Of a stretch of 64,000 nucleotides of DNA, positions 11,215 through 23,517 are shown piece after piece. The translations under genes were made by a program, and so were the position numbers. Within the stretch, counting starts at the first letter, position 1. Every line of letters begins with the position of its first letter. The stretch covers positions 186,001 to 250,000 of the forward strand of contig MCFL01000007.1 in the NCBI GenBank assembly GCA_002102555.1, read 5' to 3'. Under the pieces are notes generated by a model. That model did no database searches, had not been told where the DNA came from, and saw only the letters and a program-made list of their open reading frames with translations. Source of the stretch: Catenaria anguillulae PL171 (taxonomy: Eukaryota; Blastocladiomycota; Blastocladiomycetes; Blastocladiales; Catenariaceae).

Positions 11215-13023
11215 ATGGGCTACGACGAGACAACTATTCGGTCCAGTGCGGCGACTCGCCGTCCTAACCCGTCGCCCACTCGTCAGCCAAGCCGTCCATC
11301 CCTATCTCCGCAGCCATCCTACTTCCCGGTCCCCAGCCGAGTCCCAGGACCTCCTTCAGATCGCCCTGCTATTCCACCATTGATTCCTCCTGTGGTCTAT
11401 AGACCCGCACCACCCAATAAACCTGAATCAAGTCCCAAGTCAGGAATCTCTTCCAGCGATGGAGTTTCAAGTCAAGGATCGACCACCGAAGGTGAGGACT
11501 CGGCGACAGGCGCTCGAGAAGCAGTAGCGCCAATTCCTAGCCCCATCGACTCGTCTGTACAGCTGCTTCAGCAAGCGTACCCCCGCCAGCGGACGCCACC
11601 GTGTCCATGATGCCACCCACCGCCATGCCGACTGTGACCTCGAAGGTTGGCAACACTGGGACAGGTTCCCAGTCCTCATCCCCTCTTCACGCTGCCCATC
11701 GTAGTCGGGAGTTTGGCCATAGTGGCGGTTTCCCTTGCTGTGGTTTTCGCAGTCATGCGTCGAATGCGATCCGCCAAGGGTGAGCAAGCTCCCAACGCTC
11801 GCTCAGCGGACCCGTCATCGACATCAGTCCCGTCAACGGATGGTGGAAATCAACAGCAAGGACCCTCCGCCTCCCCGCGTCCGTCCGTTTCTGTGACAAC
11901 CAGAGAAGCTGCAGATGTTGCCTCGGCGAATATGCCCGCTCCGCAACCAACATCGGTGGCTTATTCACATCCCACGCCGCTCGGTCCCTCCTCGGCCGCA
12001 TCCCCAGTTCCGGACTCGCCACCTAACTCACCAACACCGCTCTCACGCACCACTGCACTCGGCACAGCCGCATCCACCTCGGCAGCCCTGCGCGCGTCGC
12101 TCGCAACCACCAATCGGTCGCGCAGCGACGTCGGCTCTGTTCCCGGCACGCAATACTCGCCCACTCTGTATGCGCAAAAGCTAGGCCCCGCGCGTCGTGG
12201 ATCGCGCGAGTCGATCGTGTCGGCATCGTCGGGAACGCTCTACTATGCAAACTCGCGCGCCGCGTCCACAACAACCGTGTCGCCGACCGACGGATCGGGT
12301 GGCGTCTTATCGGACGCCATGAGCGTCTCTGGAACCGGTGCCAATGTCGTGTCCCCGCCATTGCCGCCCATGAGTCCTGTGGCAACGTCACCCGCACTTT
12401 GGCGGTTATCGATGGGCAGCGGGTTTGAGCAGCAACAGTCGCAGGCACAGATGCAGTCCGAGCCTGCCACAGCGGCCCCATGGCCGCCACTCCCAAGGAC
12501 AGTCACATTGGAACACTTGGACGTGGCACCAGCGGCCGTGTCAACTGCGCCGCCGCTTACTCCAGGTGCCGAGGTGACGAGCGAAGAGTTGTCAACGTGG
12601 GTCCGGACTACCTTCCGGACCGACTTTGACACGCTCGAGCACGGCTCGATTGCCGGATCAATTCGGGGATTGCGAGGCTTGCGGGACACAATGGGCGGAA
12701 GCGACTTGAGTGGAAGCGGAAGTGGCATGTATGGTAGTGACGACGATGAGGATGGCGGTGGTGGATCCATCTTGTCTGTTCCGGGCACGCCGCTCACGGA
12801 CGCCTTCAGCACGGGTTCGGGTTCGGGGTTCCCATCGGCGGTGAGAAGGGTCGGGCCGCCGCACGGGTTGTCCGTCCAAGGGCACTCTCACTCGCTTGCA
12901 CATTCGCAGCCCTTGTCGCCGCTGACCCTGGTGGAGTTTGCGCCATCCGAGGAGGAGGCAAGCGTGCACAGTGGGTCAGTGGAAGCGCAGAGGGATCATG
13001 ACAGGGTTGGCCGGGCGGCATAA
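11215..13023 (+). CDS. Single-pass membrane protein with long Ser/Thr/Pro-rich tail
   Basis: Unrecognised protein of about 566 residues. The start ATG at 11215 opens a Pro/Ser-rich segment that runs into a stop at 11608 unless a 108-nt intron (11557-11664, GTACAG..GGACAG) is removed. Its removal joins the same frame to VPSPHPLFTLPIVVG. Residues about 118-142 form one strong hydrophobic segment (FTLPIVVGSLAIVAVSLAVV) followed at once by basic residues (MRRMR), as expected for a membrane anchor with a cytosolic C-terminus. The remaining 400 residues are low-complexity Ser/Thr/Pro with Gly- and acid-rich patches. No signal peptide or known domain is visible. The shape resembles a cell-surface sensor without its usual extracellular domain; an upstream exon may be missed. 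Confidence 0.6.
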
Positions 13024-13366
13024 GTCGGTCGGTCCGTTTGTGTGTCCCTCATTGGATAGAATCCTCCCCTGTGTCATGCTACCGTGACTCTGTCGATGCT
13101 GTGTTGTTATGCCCGTTATTGGACGACCCATTCGTTTTTCATTCTTGATTGTTTTCCCTCTCAGTTTTGTGTCATTCCTCATCTCGATTCCCCATCGTTT
13201 CTTCCTTTGTAACATATAGAATTTATTGGCCGTCGTGGCTCGCCGCCCGTCGCGTCATTGGTGCCTCCATTCTGCTTGACTGTCGCCTTGACTTGACGGC
13301 TCCCTCGCTTCATTCATTCACTGGCAAACGAACAAGAGCAATGAAATCCTCAACGAGCCGACAAAC
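13024..13366. other. Intergenic region before the Siva-like gene
   Basis: About 340 bp holding the presumed 3' UTR of the membrane protein and the leader of the Siva-like gene. A short upstream open frame starts at 13341, eight codons plus stop, overlapping the true start at 13367 in another frame. It could dampen translation. Confidence 0.4.
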
Positions 13367-14399
13367 ATGACGCCCTTCACCCACCAAAACACTTTCCACA
13401 CACCTGCCGCGGGGACTTCCGCCGCCACCAGTTCCGAGGATGTCGATATGACGCCCGTCGACGACCAGCACGATGTTCACGGGTCCAGCAATCATGCCCT
13501 CGACGCCGCCCACGGCTCAATCAACCTGACCGACCCGGAGCGCACCTTGCCTCTGTCTGCCCCGGCCAACCCGCCTCCTTTTGCCAGCGTCTCTGGGAGT
13601 GACACCTCGGCCTTTGCGCTTCGTCAACCAAGCAAGCGTAGAACACGCGACGACGACACTGACCATGGCGATTGGGGGCCCAGCCCTGTGTTGCCCAAAA
13701 TGGTCCGAGACGGGACTCGAAAGCCACGGCGGGTCACGACCGAGGAGATTCACTGTATTGTGTCGTTCACCTTCTCGTTTACCTTGCGGTCCAAGCGACT
13801 AACTGCTTCGACGGCCTGTACAGCACGTACGCTGGAAAAGCTGTTTCGCGCGGCAAGGTTCTCGGCACCAAACGCACCAGCATCTGCGGGGAACGCGCAA
13901 ACGAGCTCCAGCCCACTCGCACTGCCCAAACCCACCCTGCTTCTTGTCCCCGCCGCCTGTGCGCACTGCCACGCCGTTATCACGTCACTCATTGAGGGAC
14001 TCCCCGATGAGTCACTGCATGCTGCGGCAGCGTACCAGCAGTCGCAGCAGCAGCCGCAGCATCACCTTGCGCCGGCGTCGTCGGGCTGTGCTGCAGCGGG
14101 CATCGGGTCGCCCACGCACTCGCAATCCATGCGTGGAGCGGGGGCCAAGTGCACATCCTGCGACCGCCAATACTGCGTGCCGTGCATGCGCTCGTGCGAC
14201 CGATGCGACGAACCAACATGCATTGAATGTTACATGACGCTGTGCGTACGTTTTCTGTCTCTCTCACCCACATCATGCTTCCCGCCCGGTCTTGGAAGCT
14301 GACTGTCTCTGAGTCATTTCCAAAACCCCTCTCAACCATCATAGGTACGACGACCGTGGCCAGCAGACGGTTTGCTGGACGTGTGGGCACCACCAATAA
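13367..14399 (+). CDS. Siva-like Cys-rich zinc-binding protein
   Basis: Predicted protein of about 286 residues from exons 13367-13754, 13824-14241 and 14345-14399. Intron 1 (69 nt, GTATTG..GTACAG) contains no stop, so its removal is argued from the resulting segment IHSRTLEKLFRAARF, which aligns by memory with the EKTKRLLF region of Siva. The C-terminus has the Siva-type cysteine layout: CAHCHAV, a disordered His/Gln-rich insert, KCTSCDRQYCVPCMRSCDRC, then CIECYMTLYDDRG and CWTC at the end. Siva binds CD27 and acts in apoptosis in mammals; that role cannot be carried over here. The N-terminal 120 residues are low complexity with a basic KRRTRDDD patch. The recognition rests on cysteine spacing and the helix preceding it. 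Confidence 0.68.
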
Positions 14400-14689
14400 C
14401 CGACTCGTCGCCGTGTGACCACCGCGAAATCATTCATCAAGCGCGGCTCGCGCAAGCATCGCCCGACTTGGACATGGAGCGTGAAGTGTACGAGGACCGC
14501 ATGTGTTTGGATTTGGACCATCTTCATTTTGCGACTGGTGTAGAGAGCCAATCGTTTTCGCCGCCGACCATATTCATTCATGGCCCTGGAGGAGAGGATG
14601 TGGTCATGGACTCGCCACCGAGGTTTCATGCGAGCAACGGGACAGCCAGCCCGCCGCCAATGATTCTTGTGCATCCGCCAACGCCCTAA
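14345..14689 (+). other. Alternative open terminal exon of the Siva-like gene
   Basis: The same last-exon DNA is open in a second frame for about 115 codons, to a stop at 14687-14689. That frame would be used if exon 2 ended at the second of two donors four bases apart (GTGCGTACGT, 14242 and 14246). The product would replace the final CWTC finger with a longer acidic, Pro-rich tail (for example MEREVYEDRMCLDLDHLHF). Donor tandem and open frame are seen; use is inference. Confidence 0.3.
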
Positions 14690-15198
14690 CCCTCACGTCA
14701 TTTCAATTTTCTCGTGTCTTATCAATGCGCCCCGCTCTGGCTATTCTCATTTCGCATTTCTGCGCGGTTATTGCAGTTGTCGATTACACTTTGGTTATAC
14801 CCAATTGCTCAGTCACCCGTGCTGTGCACAGGTCGTTGTGCGGCTAAAGTCAGTATGATATTGAAGTGTGATACGGAATCACCGTTACTGCCTCTCGGAA
14901 TCGCTTGTCCATGTGGTGAAACTGGAAGCAGCTGTAGCAACCAAACACGTGGGCTCATGGCCGCAGAAATGCACACCGATGTAGCTCAGTCTCGGACCTC
15001 GGCAAGCCGCATCGCTGGACACCACATTGCAATCGACCACAGCCACAACTGCAGCTGAGTGACGGCATTGGCCCGCCGATTCCTCTCCACTCGTCGTCTC
15101 GCTTTGACTTTCATCACAAACACGTCTGGCACACTCTGTCTGCACTTTGACTCGACTTTGCAACCATCACTTGATTGATTGCCATCTTCCCCACTGCA
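14690..15198. other. Intergenic region before the thioredoxin-like gene
   Basis: About 510 bp with no gene that I can support. It contains a short GTAGCTCAGTCTCGG stretch near 14983 that resembles a tRNA A box, but no B box or cloverleaf follows. Confidence 0.4.
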
Positions 15199-16198
15199 AT
15201 GAACTGCGAAAACGGCGTCTGCACTCTCCCGCAACAACAGCCCACCACCATGTCCCTCGCCGCCCCCGCCAAGGTCCCCGACGTGCTCGCCCAGGGCCTC
15301 CCTTGGCAGCACTTTGTCAACTCGCAAGGCGAGCCTGCATCGCTTGCGTCGCTGCGCCGCCCGCTCACCATCTACTCGTTCACGGCAGCTTGGTGTCCAC
15401 CGTGCCGTGCGTTGGCACCTCACATTGCCTCTGTGCACGAGTCGCACGCCGAAACCGATGTGGATATCGTCTATGTCGGCCTCGAGTACAACCGCCAGGA
15501 GCACGACGAGAAGAACCAGCTGCCGTACTTCCGGTTTGCCTGGGACAATGTCGAGGTGCCCCAGGGACTGCCCGCAGATTGCGAGAACCCGTTTTGGCTG
15601 AGCCATTGGGCCACGGTTAAGGCACTTGGCAAGAGTCCGTTGCTGTTTCTTTTTGTTGCCTGTGCGACTACGGTCTCTGTTCACGCTTGTCTCACGTCTC
15701 TCTATCCTTCACACACATTTTTCAACAGTGGGCATCCCAACAACGATTGTCGTCGACGCCGCCACCGGCACCATCGTTGACCGTGCCGTGGACCTTGCCC
15801 TCGCGGGCCAACCCTCCAAGGCCGACATTGCTCGTGCCGTTGCCCAATGGCGCGCGGGCCGATCGGCAAGCACCTTCTGGATGCGGTCAAAGTACTGGAT
15901 TATCACGCACTCGTTTGTCACCTTCTTCCGCGTGCGTCGCTTCTTCCGCGAGTGGATTGCCACCCCGTTCCGCCGGTTGATTTCGGGCCCGCCCAAGCCC
16001 GCGCCTATGGCCGAGGTCAGGGATGTGGCCGAGGAGACGACCGTTGAGGAAACTGCCGAGGAAGTGGCTGGTGAGGAGACGACACCCTTGTTGGCCGCAG
16101 AAGCCGGTGAGGCGTCGGGCACCTTTGCGACCGCGCTGGAGGTCGCTGCGCCTGAGGCAGAAAAGGCCGCGGATGACCAAGATAAGAAGGAAGAGTAA
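15199..16198 (+). CDS. Thioredoxin-like (nucleoredoxin/tryparedoxin-type) protein
   Basis: Redox protein of about 301 residues from exons 15199-15634 and 15729-16198, with a 94-nt intron (GTCCGT..CAACAG). A thioredoxin fold is supported by SFTAAWCPPCRALAPHI with the WCPPC active site (about residues 69-73), a region matching nucleoredoxin-type EYNRQEHDEKNQLPYFRFAW, and the cis-proline strand MGIPTTIVVDAATG created by the splice. A basic/aromatic segment (SKYWIITHSFVTFFRVRRFF) and a Glu/Ala-rich acidic tail follow and are not typical of the family. No signal peptide is visible, so it is probably cytosolic or membrane-associated. It is convergent with SMU1. Substrate unknown. Confidence 0.8.
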
Positions 16199-16392
16199 GG
16201 AGTGCCGTGTTTTGCTTGCGCTTGTTGATGGTATAGCTGTTTCCGTCCATTGTCATTTCTTCCTCACGTTGCCACTTCTCTCACAATTCCGTTATACTCG
16301 TGCCATTTGTTTCTTGATCATTTATGTTCATTCCTTCTTCACTTTCCTCATTGTATTGTCGCCGTGACTGCCGCCATACAAATAATAGAACA

Positions 16393-18140
16393 CTATTTAT
16401 CCGCAGCTTCAGGTTGCTCACGCCTTCCATAGGGCCACGACCCATTCTCGCTCCATACCGCTAACACATTGGCCCCGCACATGCCGTGACGCCAATCACC
16501 TTATCCATGCCCAACTCGACTTTGGTCACACTCTTTGCCCTGACATACACCGTAGCGAGCGTGCCCGATTCAGTCACAAGGTACGCATACTCGCCTTGCG
16601 GCGACGTTGCGGCCGCCACGGGCTCGTTCACGGGCGGCCCCAGTTCCTTTGCACAAGCAACTTGAACGACAGGCGTGCCGCGCACGTCCACGCGAAGAAG
16701 CGATTGGGCGCGCGTGCCGATTTGCAGGTGGCCGCGCGACGCAAGCCAGTGCAAGTGGAATACGGAAAGGTTGTGTGGGGCGGTCGGGGCAAGGGTTTTC
16801 ATGCATACGCCTGTTTTCGCGTCCCAGATCTGTCGTAATGATCCAGGGTGAGAAATGCGACGTGAGAGTGACGTTTGGGGAAGGACTTCGTACCTTGACA
16901 TGGCCGTCACTCGAACCACTAAACAGCTTGGACTCGTCCGAGTTGAATGTGATGCTGTTGACAAAGCTCGTGTGCCCGCGAAACTCTTTGAGCATGGTCC
17001 CGCTCTGCATTCCATGAGTCCTGTTCACACGTTCCGCATCAAGGTCAGCCGTGCGAATCCCAACACCTGGGATCTCGGAGAGAACGCAACGCACCGAATC
17101 ATGGCATCAAACCCGCCGCTCACCACCACGGACCAGTCACCGGCCAATGCGACACACGTGACCCCCTGTGCATGGGCCTTACTGATGCGCTTGATACACT
17201 TTCCCGTGCCCAACTGCCACACTTTCACCCCACCGTCCTGCGCGCCACTCACCAGCATGCTTGAATCCTTTGCCCAGGCCAATGCCAGCACAGCAGTATT
17301 CATGGCCATAAACTTGTCCTTTGCCTGATACTCCAAATCCATCCTGAGCTTGCCCGTGACTGGATGCCACACCTCGATGATGCCGTCGGTTGAGCCTGTA
17401 GCTATCCACTGGCCATTGGGGGCAATGGCGACCGATTCCACGGTTTGCCCTTGGGCAAGCGCAAGCGTCGCATACTGATGCGACACGGGCGCGTCCACGT
17501 CGTTGTGTGCAAACAGCGACGGGGCCGCGTCGCGCAACACGTCCCAGGCGCCTGCAACCGGCGCAAATGACGGGTCGTGTTGTGCTTGAAACTTGAGGCC
17601 CTGGCTGATGAGCGTGAGCAGGCGCGAGGGTGGGATGGGAGGGCCAAGTGAGGCCAGCAGCGATTGCGCGAGGTGTTCTCGGCGGGCTTGCTTGGAGACA
17701 TCCCCGTACACCAGGTTGGCGTGAAAGTCGACCAGGTGCAGCAGGTTTTCCAGGTGTGCATAGCGGTCCGGGTCCATGTCGCGCAGCGACAGTAGCGTGT
17801 CGGTTTGGTGTAAGAGGATCTTTGCGGCGGCGAGCTGGCGCAACTCGATGAGTTCAAGAAAGACATGCTCGAGCAGAGATTGGCGTTTGGCGAGCGGTAG
17901 GTCGACCGACTGGACGGCTTGCAGGACGGCGTCCCAGTGGCCGTCGAGAATGGCGGAGCGGAAGGCGGCGTGGTCGTCGATGTTGCACAGGTGCGAGTTG
18001 GACTCGGACTGGAGCGCATGCAGTGTGTGGTGCAGGTTGTGTTCCTTGAGAAACTGAGCAACCAGCTTGAGAATGTCTGCAGCGGGCAGCTCCAGCTCTT
18101 GGCTGGCCGCACTCAAGCTCTGCTTGTTGGACGACGACAT
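16393..18140 (-). CDS. SMU1: SMU1 spliceosomal WD40 protein (C-terminal frame break)
   Basis: Ortholog of SMU1, a B-complex spliceosome factor that partners RED. Exons on the minus strand are 17095-18140, 16894-17020 and 16461-16829 (introns of 74 and 64 nt). The N-terminus carries the LisH/CTLH region (ADILKLVAQFLKEHNLHHTL, HWDAVLQAVQSVDLPLAKRQ), followed by WD repeats including GSTDGIIEVWHPVTGKLRMD and GAQDGGVKVWQLGTGKCIKR. The spliced frame ends at 16461 after GVTACAGPMC, cutting the last blade. One extra base at the CCCC run 16473-16476 would continue as ANVLAVWSENGSWPYGR to a stop at 16393, matching the expected final strand. I therefore give 16393 as the probable gene end. An in-frame ATG at 18182 is an alternative start. 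Confidence 0.92.
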
Positions 18141-18385
18141 TGCATTGCGTTGCGTTGCGAGTGTGTGCATCAGCTCTGCCAATCATCCTCGGGGGCCAAC
18201 GGCAACCTCTCCGTCACGGCCATCATCCTGTGGCCGTGGACATGGACTTTTCGAGAGAGGCCGTCGTGATCTGCCCGTCTGATCGATCGACAGCCGCGGC
18301 GTAAGTATGTCGTCCTATGTCCAGGAGCCTGCTGCTGCTGAACCTCCTCGAATCGGATTCACTTCAATAACGGTCGCCGCTTGCA
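18141..18385. promoter_or_regulatory. Bidirectional promoter region, SMU1 / DHX35
   Basis: Only about 245 bp separate the start codons of two divergently transcribed splicing-associated genes. A shared core promoter region is implied by the spacing. The stretch is rich in CG and includes several GATC-containing palindromes near 18270-18290, but I cannot name a factor site. Confidence 0.45.
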
Positions 18386-21037
<2,652 letters not shown>

Positions 21038-21119
21038 ACACGACACATTGCATTTCATGTGGGATCGAAGCGAGGTTGTGTTTGCCGTGATTGCATACTT
21101 ATATCTTTTATATACCGAA

Positions 21120-21874
21120 CTAGCGGTGTTTCGACCGAAACCAATCCGCCAATCGTTCCATGGCCTCGACTGCCATTCCTGGATGCCTATCGTACACACC
21201 GACGAGCACATACATTCTACATACTGAAACCCGTCAGCTTTTCACAGGCATACAAGCCGTGAGAATTTGTTGCTGATTGACGCGCGTACATACCCGGTTC
21301 GACACACAATGATGCCGTCATATCGCTTGGATGCAAACGAACTACTGATTGGTGGCCGAATCACCTCAACGACCGTCTTGTCCTTGTCGGACCGTTCCGA
21401 CGCTTGCTCTTGCCCTGCTCCACCAGCACTTGACGGACTTTGCACAGAAGCGCCTTGCCCGCCCAAGTTTTGGCCGCTTGCCTTTACACCGGCCGCGTTC
21501 CCACCACCATTGACTGTCAAATTCCCGCCCCCACCACCTCCTACGATTCCCACCAGCTGCGTTTCCTTTTGACCCAAGATCCTCGTGGGCGCCATACCCA
21601 ACGTCCTCAATGTATTCACGCCCTCATCATCGACCTTGCCGTAAATCGACGTCTGATCCGCACGCACCACGCGATACGGGCACCCGCCCAAAGTGACGCC
21701 CTGCTCGCGGGCCACGCTTGGCTGGTCAAAGAGCGCCATGACCTTGTCGAGCTCGTCGCGCGCAATGGGCCAGTCGGGCGTGCGCGCCTTGATGACGAGG
21801 TCTTTGCGTTTGATAATGGCGGCGTGCGAAAAGCAGTGGGTTTGTAGCAGAGATTCCGAGAGGAGGGCGTTCAT
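21120..21874 (-). CDS. Profilin-4-like protein with large Gly/Ser-rich insert
   Basis: Profilin-family protein of about 225 residues, against 125-130 normally. Exons on the minus strand are 21294-21874 and 21120-21216, with a 77-nt intron (GTATGT..ATGTAG). The N-terminal part (NALLSESLLQTHCFSHAAII, then REQGVTLGGCPYRVVRADQT SIYGK) and the spliced C-terminal part (YDGIIVCRTGMYVLVGVYDR, then AVEAMERLADWF) together give a complete profilin fold, with closest resemblance to animal profilin-4. Between the YGK strand and the GIIV strand lies about 100 residues of Gly/Ser/Gln-rich sequence. The start at 21874 aligns with the family; an in-frame ATG at 21913 would add 13 residues. The gene is convergent with DHX35, 82 bp away. 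Actin binding cannot be judged from sequence alone. Confidence 0.78.
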
Positions 21875-22177
21875 GGTTATGGTTGCTGAGGGTTCTTTTG
21901 GCCAGTCAGTCATGCACTTTGGGCAGACGAGCTCGAGCCAATCTGCTCACTCGCGGCACCTTAAAGAACGCTTCCCAAAAGGTTCCAATGGGCTCCCATC
22001 TCCCACCGATTATTTTGTTCAAACAATCCAACTTCCGAGAGATTTACTTGAAGCTGACAAGCGGGCTCTGATCTTTTCTCATGTGTCCACAACCTGAAAC
22101 AGCAATAGCCATCAGGTGGCAGGGCAGGGCGAGGTGATCACAAGTTCAAAGTGATGATGCGTTATTTACAAATGAAT

Positions 22178-23082
22178 CTAGAAATCGAAATTCAACGCTC
22201 CATCCTCATCCAAGACAGACTCCATCATATCCTCTTCTTCATCTTGCAGGCCGCCATACGAACTCGCGTGCGCCGCCTCCTTTTTCTGCACCTTGTCGGC
22301 CACGTTTTCTTCTTGCTCGCCAGTCGCACTTTCTGGTGGCTCGTCCTTTTCAGGCGCAGCAGCGCCTGAGGCACCTCCTGTGGCAACAACGGATGGCGGC
22401 GTTGTCAAGTGAGCCTTGTGCTGGAGCGATGCGGGCCGCACAATGCCTTCTGCCAACTTGAACAAGACGCCAAATTGCATGCTCGCCTCATCGGGGGCAA
22501 ATGTGGGTTTGGGTTCGGGCGCACCCTCCGGTAATGGCGGTGCTGACGTTTGGCCGGCAATTTTAAAGGCATAGTCCAAGACACGTGCGGGATCGAGCTG
22601 TTGCGCGACAATCGAGTCGAGCTGGACCAGGTGAGCGGGCGCGGGATCGAGTGCGAGTTGCAGGGATTGCTCGCACGAGTGCAGTGATCGGACGAGTGTG
22701 GAGATTTTGTTGGAGTAGGCAAACGAGGCCAAGAGTGTAGCGTGTGAGAGGGAGCACAGCGACAGGTGGGTTTGCAGGTCGGCAACGGCAGCGGTGAGCT
22801 GTGCCTGGATTTTGAACATGTCGGTCAGCAGCGAGGATGGCGGTGTGTAGGTTGCGGGTGTTGGTGAGGGCGACGCGAGAAGGTTGATGAAGGCGTGGTG
22901 AGTGTGCGGTGCTGGAGGAGCAACTGGCGCACACGTTGGGCGGCAGGAACGTCGAGCGGGTCAGCGGATGCGGTAGGCGCAGGAACGCGCTTGAGATAGG
23001 CCTGTTGGATGCGTTGGGTCCAGTTGCGGGACTCGACGGGGTCGACGGACGCAGCGGTTGGAGGTATGACGGTGCCCGACAT
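22178..23082 (-). CDS. MED4: Mediator subunit MED4 (frame break inside)
   Basis: Middle-module subunit of the Mediator coactivator. The C-terminal 200 residues are open from 22819 to 22178 and include a long helical stretch (TLVRSLHSCEQSLQLAL), the MED4 hallmark ARVLDYAFKIAGQTSAPP, a VLFKLAEGI helix and a very acidic end (DEEEDMMESVLDEDGALNFD). The N-terminus reads from ATG 23082 (MSGTVIPPTAASVDP, LPVSRNW-like region, VRQLLLQHRTLT), but the two parts are in different frames near 22865. One additional base there would join them as AFINLLASPSPTPATYTPPS. No plausible intron covers the junction. Length would be about 301 residues. It lies divergent from the thioredoxin-like gene. Confidence 0.7.
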
Positions 23083-23517
23083 GGCTGCTATCTATGCTGG
23101 AGTAGAGGTTGAGCAGGGTCGATTGCGTTGTCTTTCAAGAAGCCAATGTTTGTTTCATGGGCTGGAATCAGATCATAAAACGCAGTGAACGTTCTATAAA
23201 GTTGACGTTTTTGCACTCGGCTGGTCCTCCGATTGGCTCAATGAAGCGAAGGGCCGATGCTTTTGATTGGTGGCGGCCATCATTGACAGCCTTTCGGGAA
23301 CACTCACATCTTCTTACAACCGAGGGGCAAAAGATTCCCAGACTGGAATCATGTCTTTTCCTTGCTGGACTGCTACAGACTCGATGCATTACCATTCTCT
23401 TCAAGATCCATCATCATCCCAACATTGATCGAAAAGCTCCTTGGCCCTATCGCGCTCTTCGTACCAACTCAACTGCCAGCGATTAGCGATCCCACTCCAT
23501 TCCCATACCCCCAAATC
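23083..23517. promoter_or_regulatory. Divergent promoter region, MED4 / thioredoxin-like gene
   Basis: About 435 bp between two divergent starts. It contains ATTGG/CCAAT-type elements (for example near 23230 and 23260) and no supported coding sequence. The plus-strand frame leading into the gene at 23518 has in-frame start codons upstream, but nothing there resembles a domain. Confidence 0.35.

Noticed and set aside
14975-15050. tRNA-like A box (GTAGCTCAGTCTCGG)
   Set aside because: No GGTTCGANTCC-type B box, acceptor stem or cloverleaf pairing follows.
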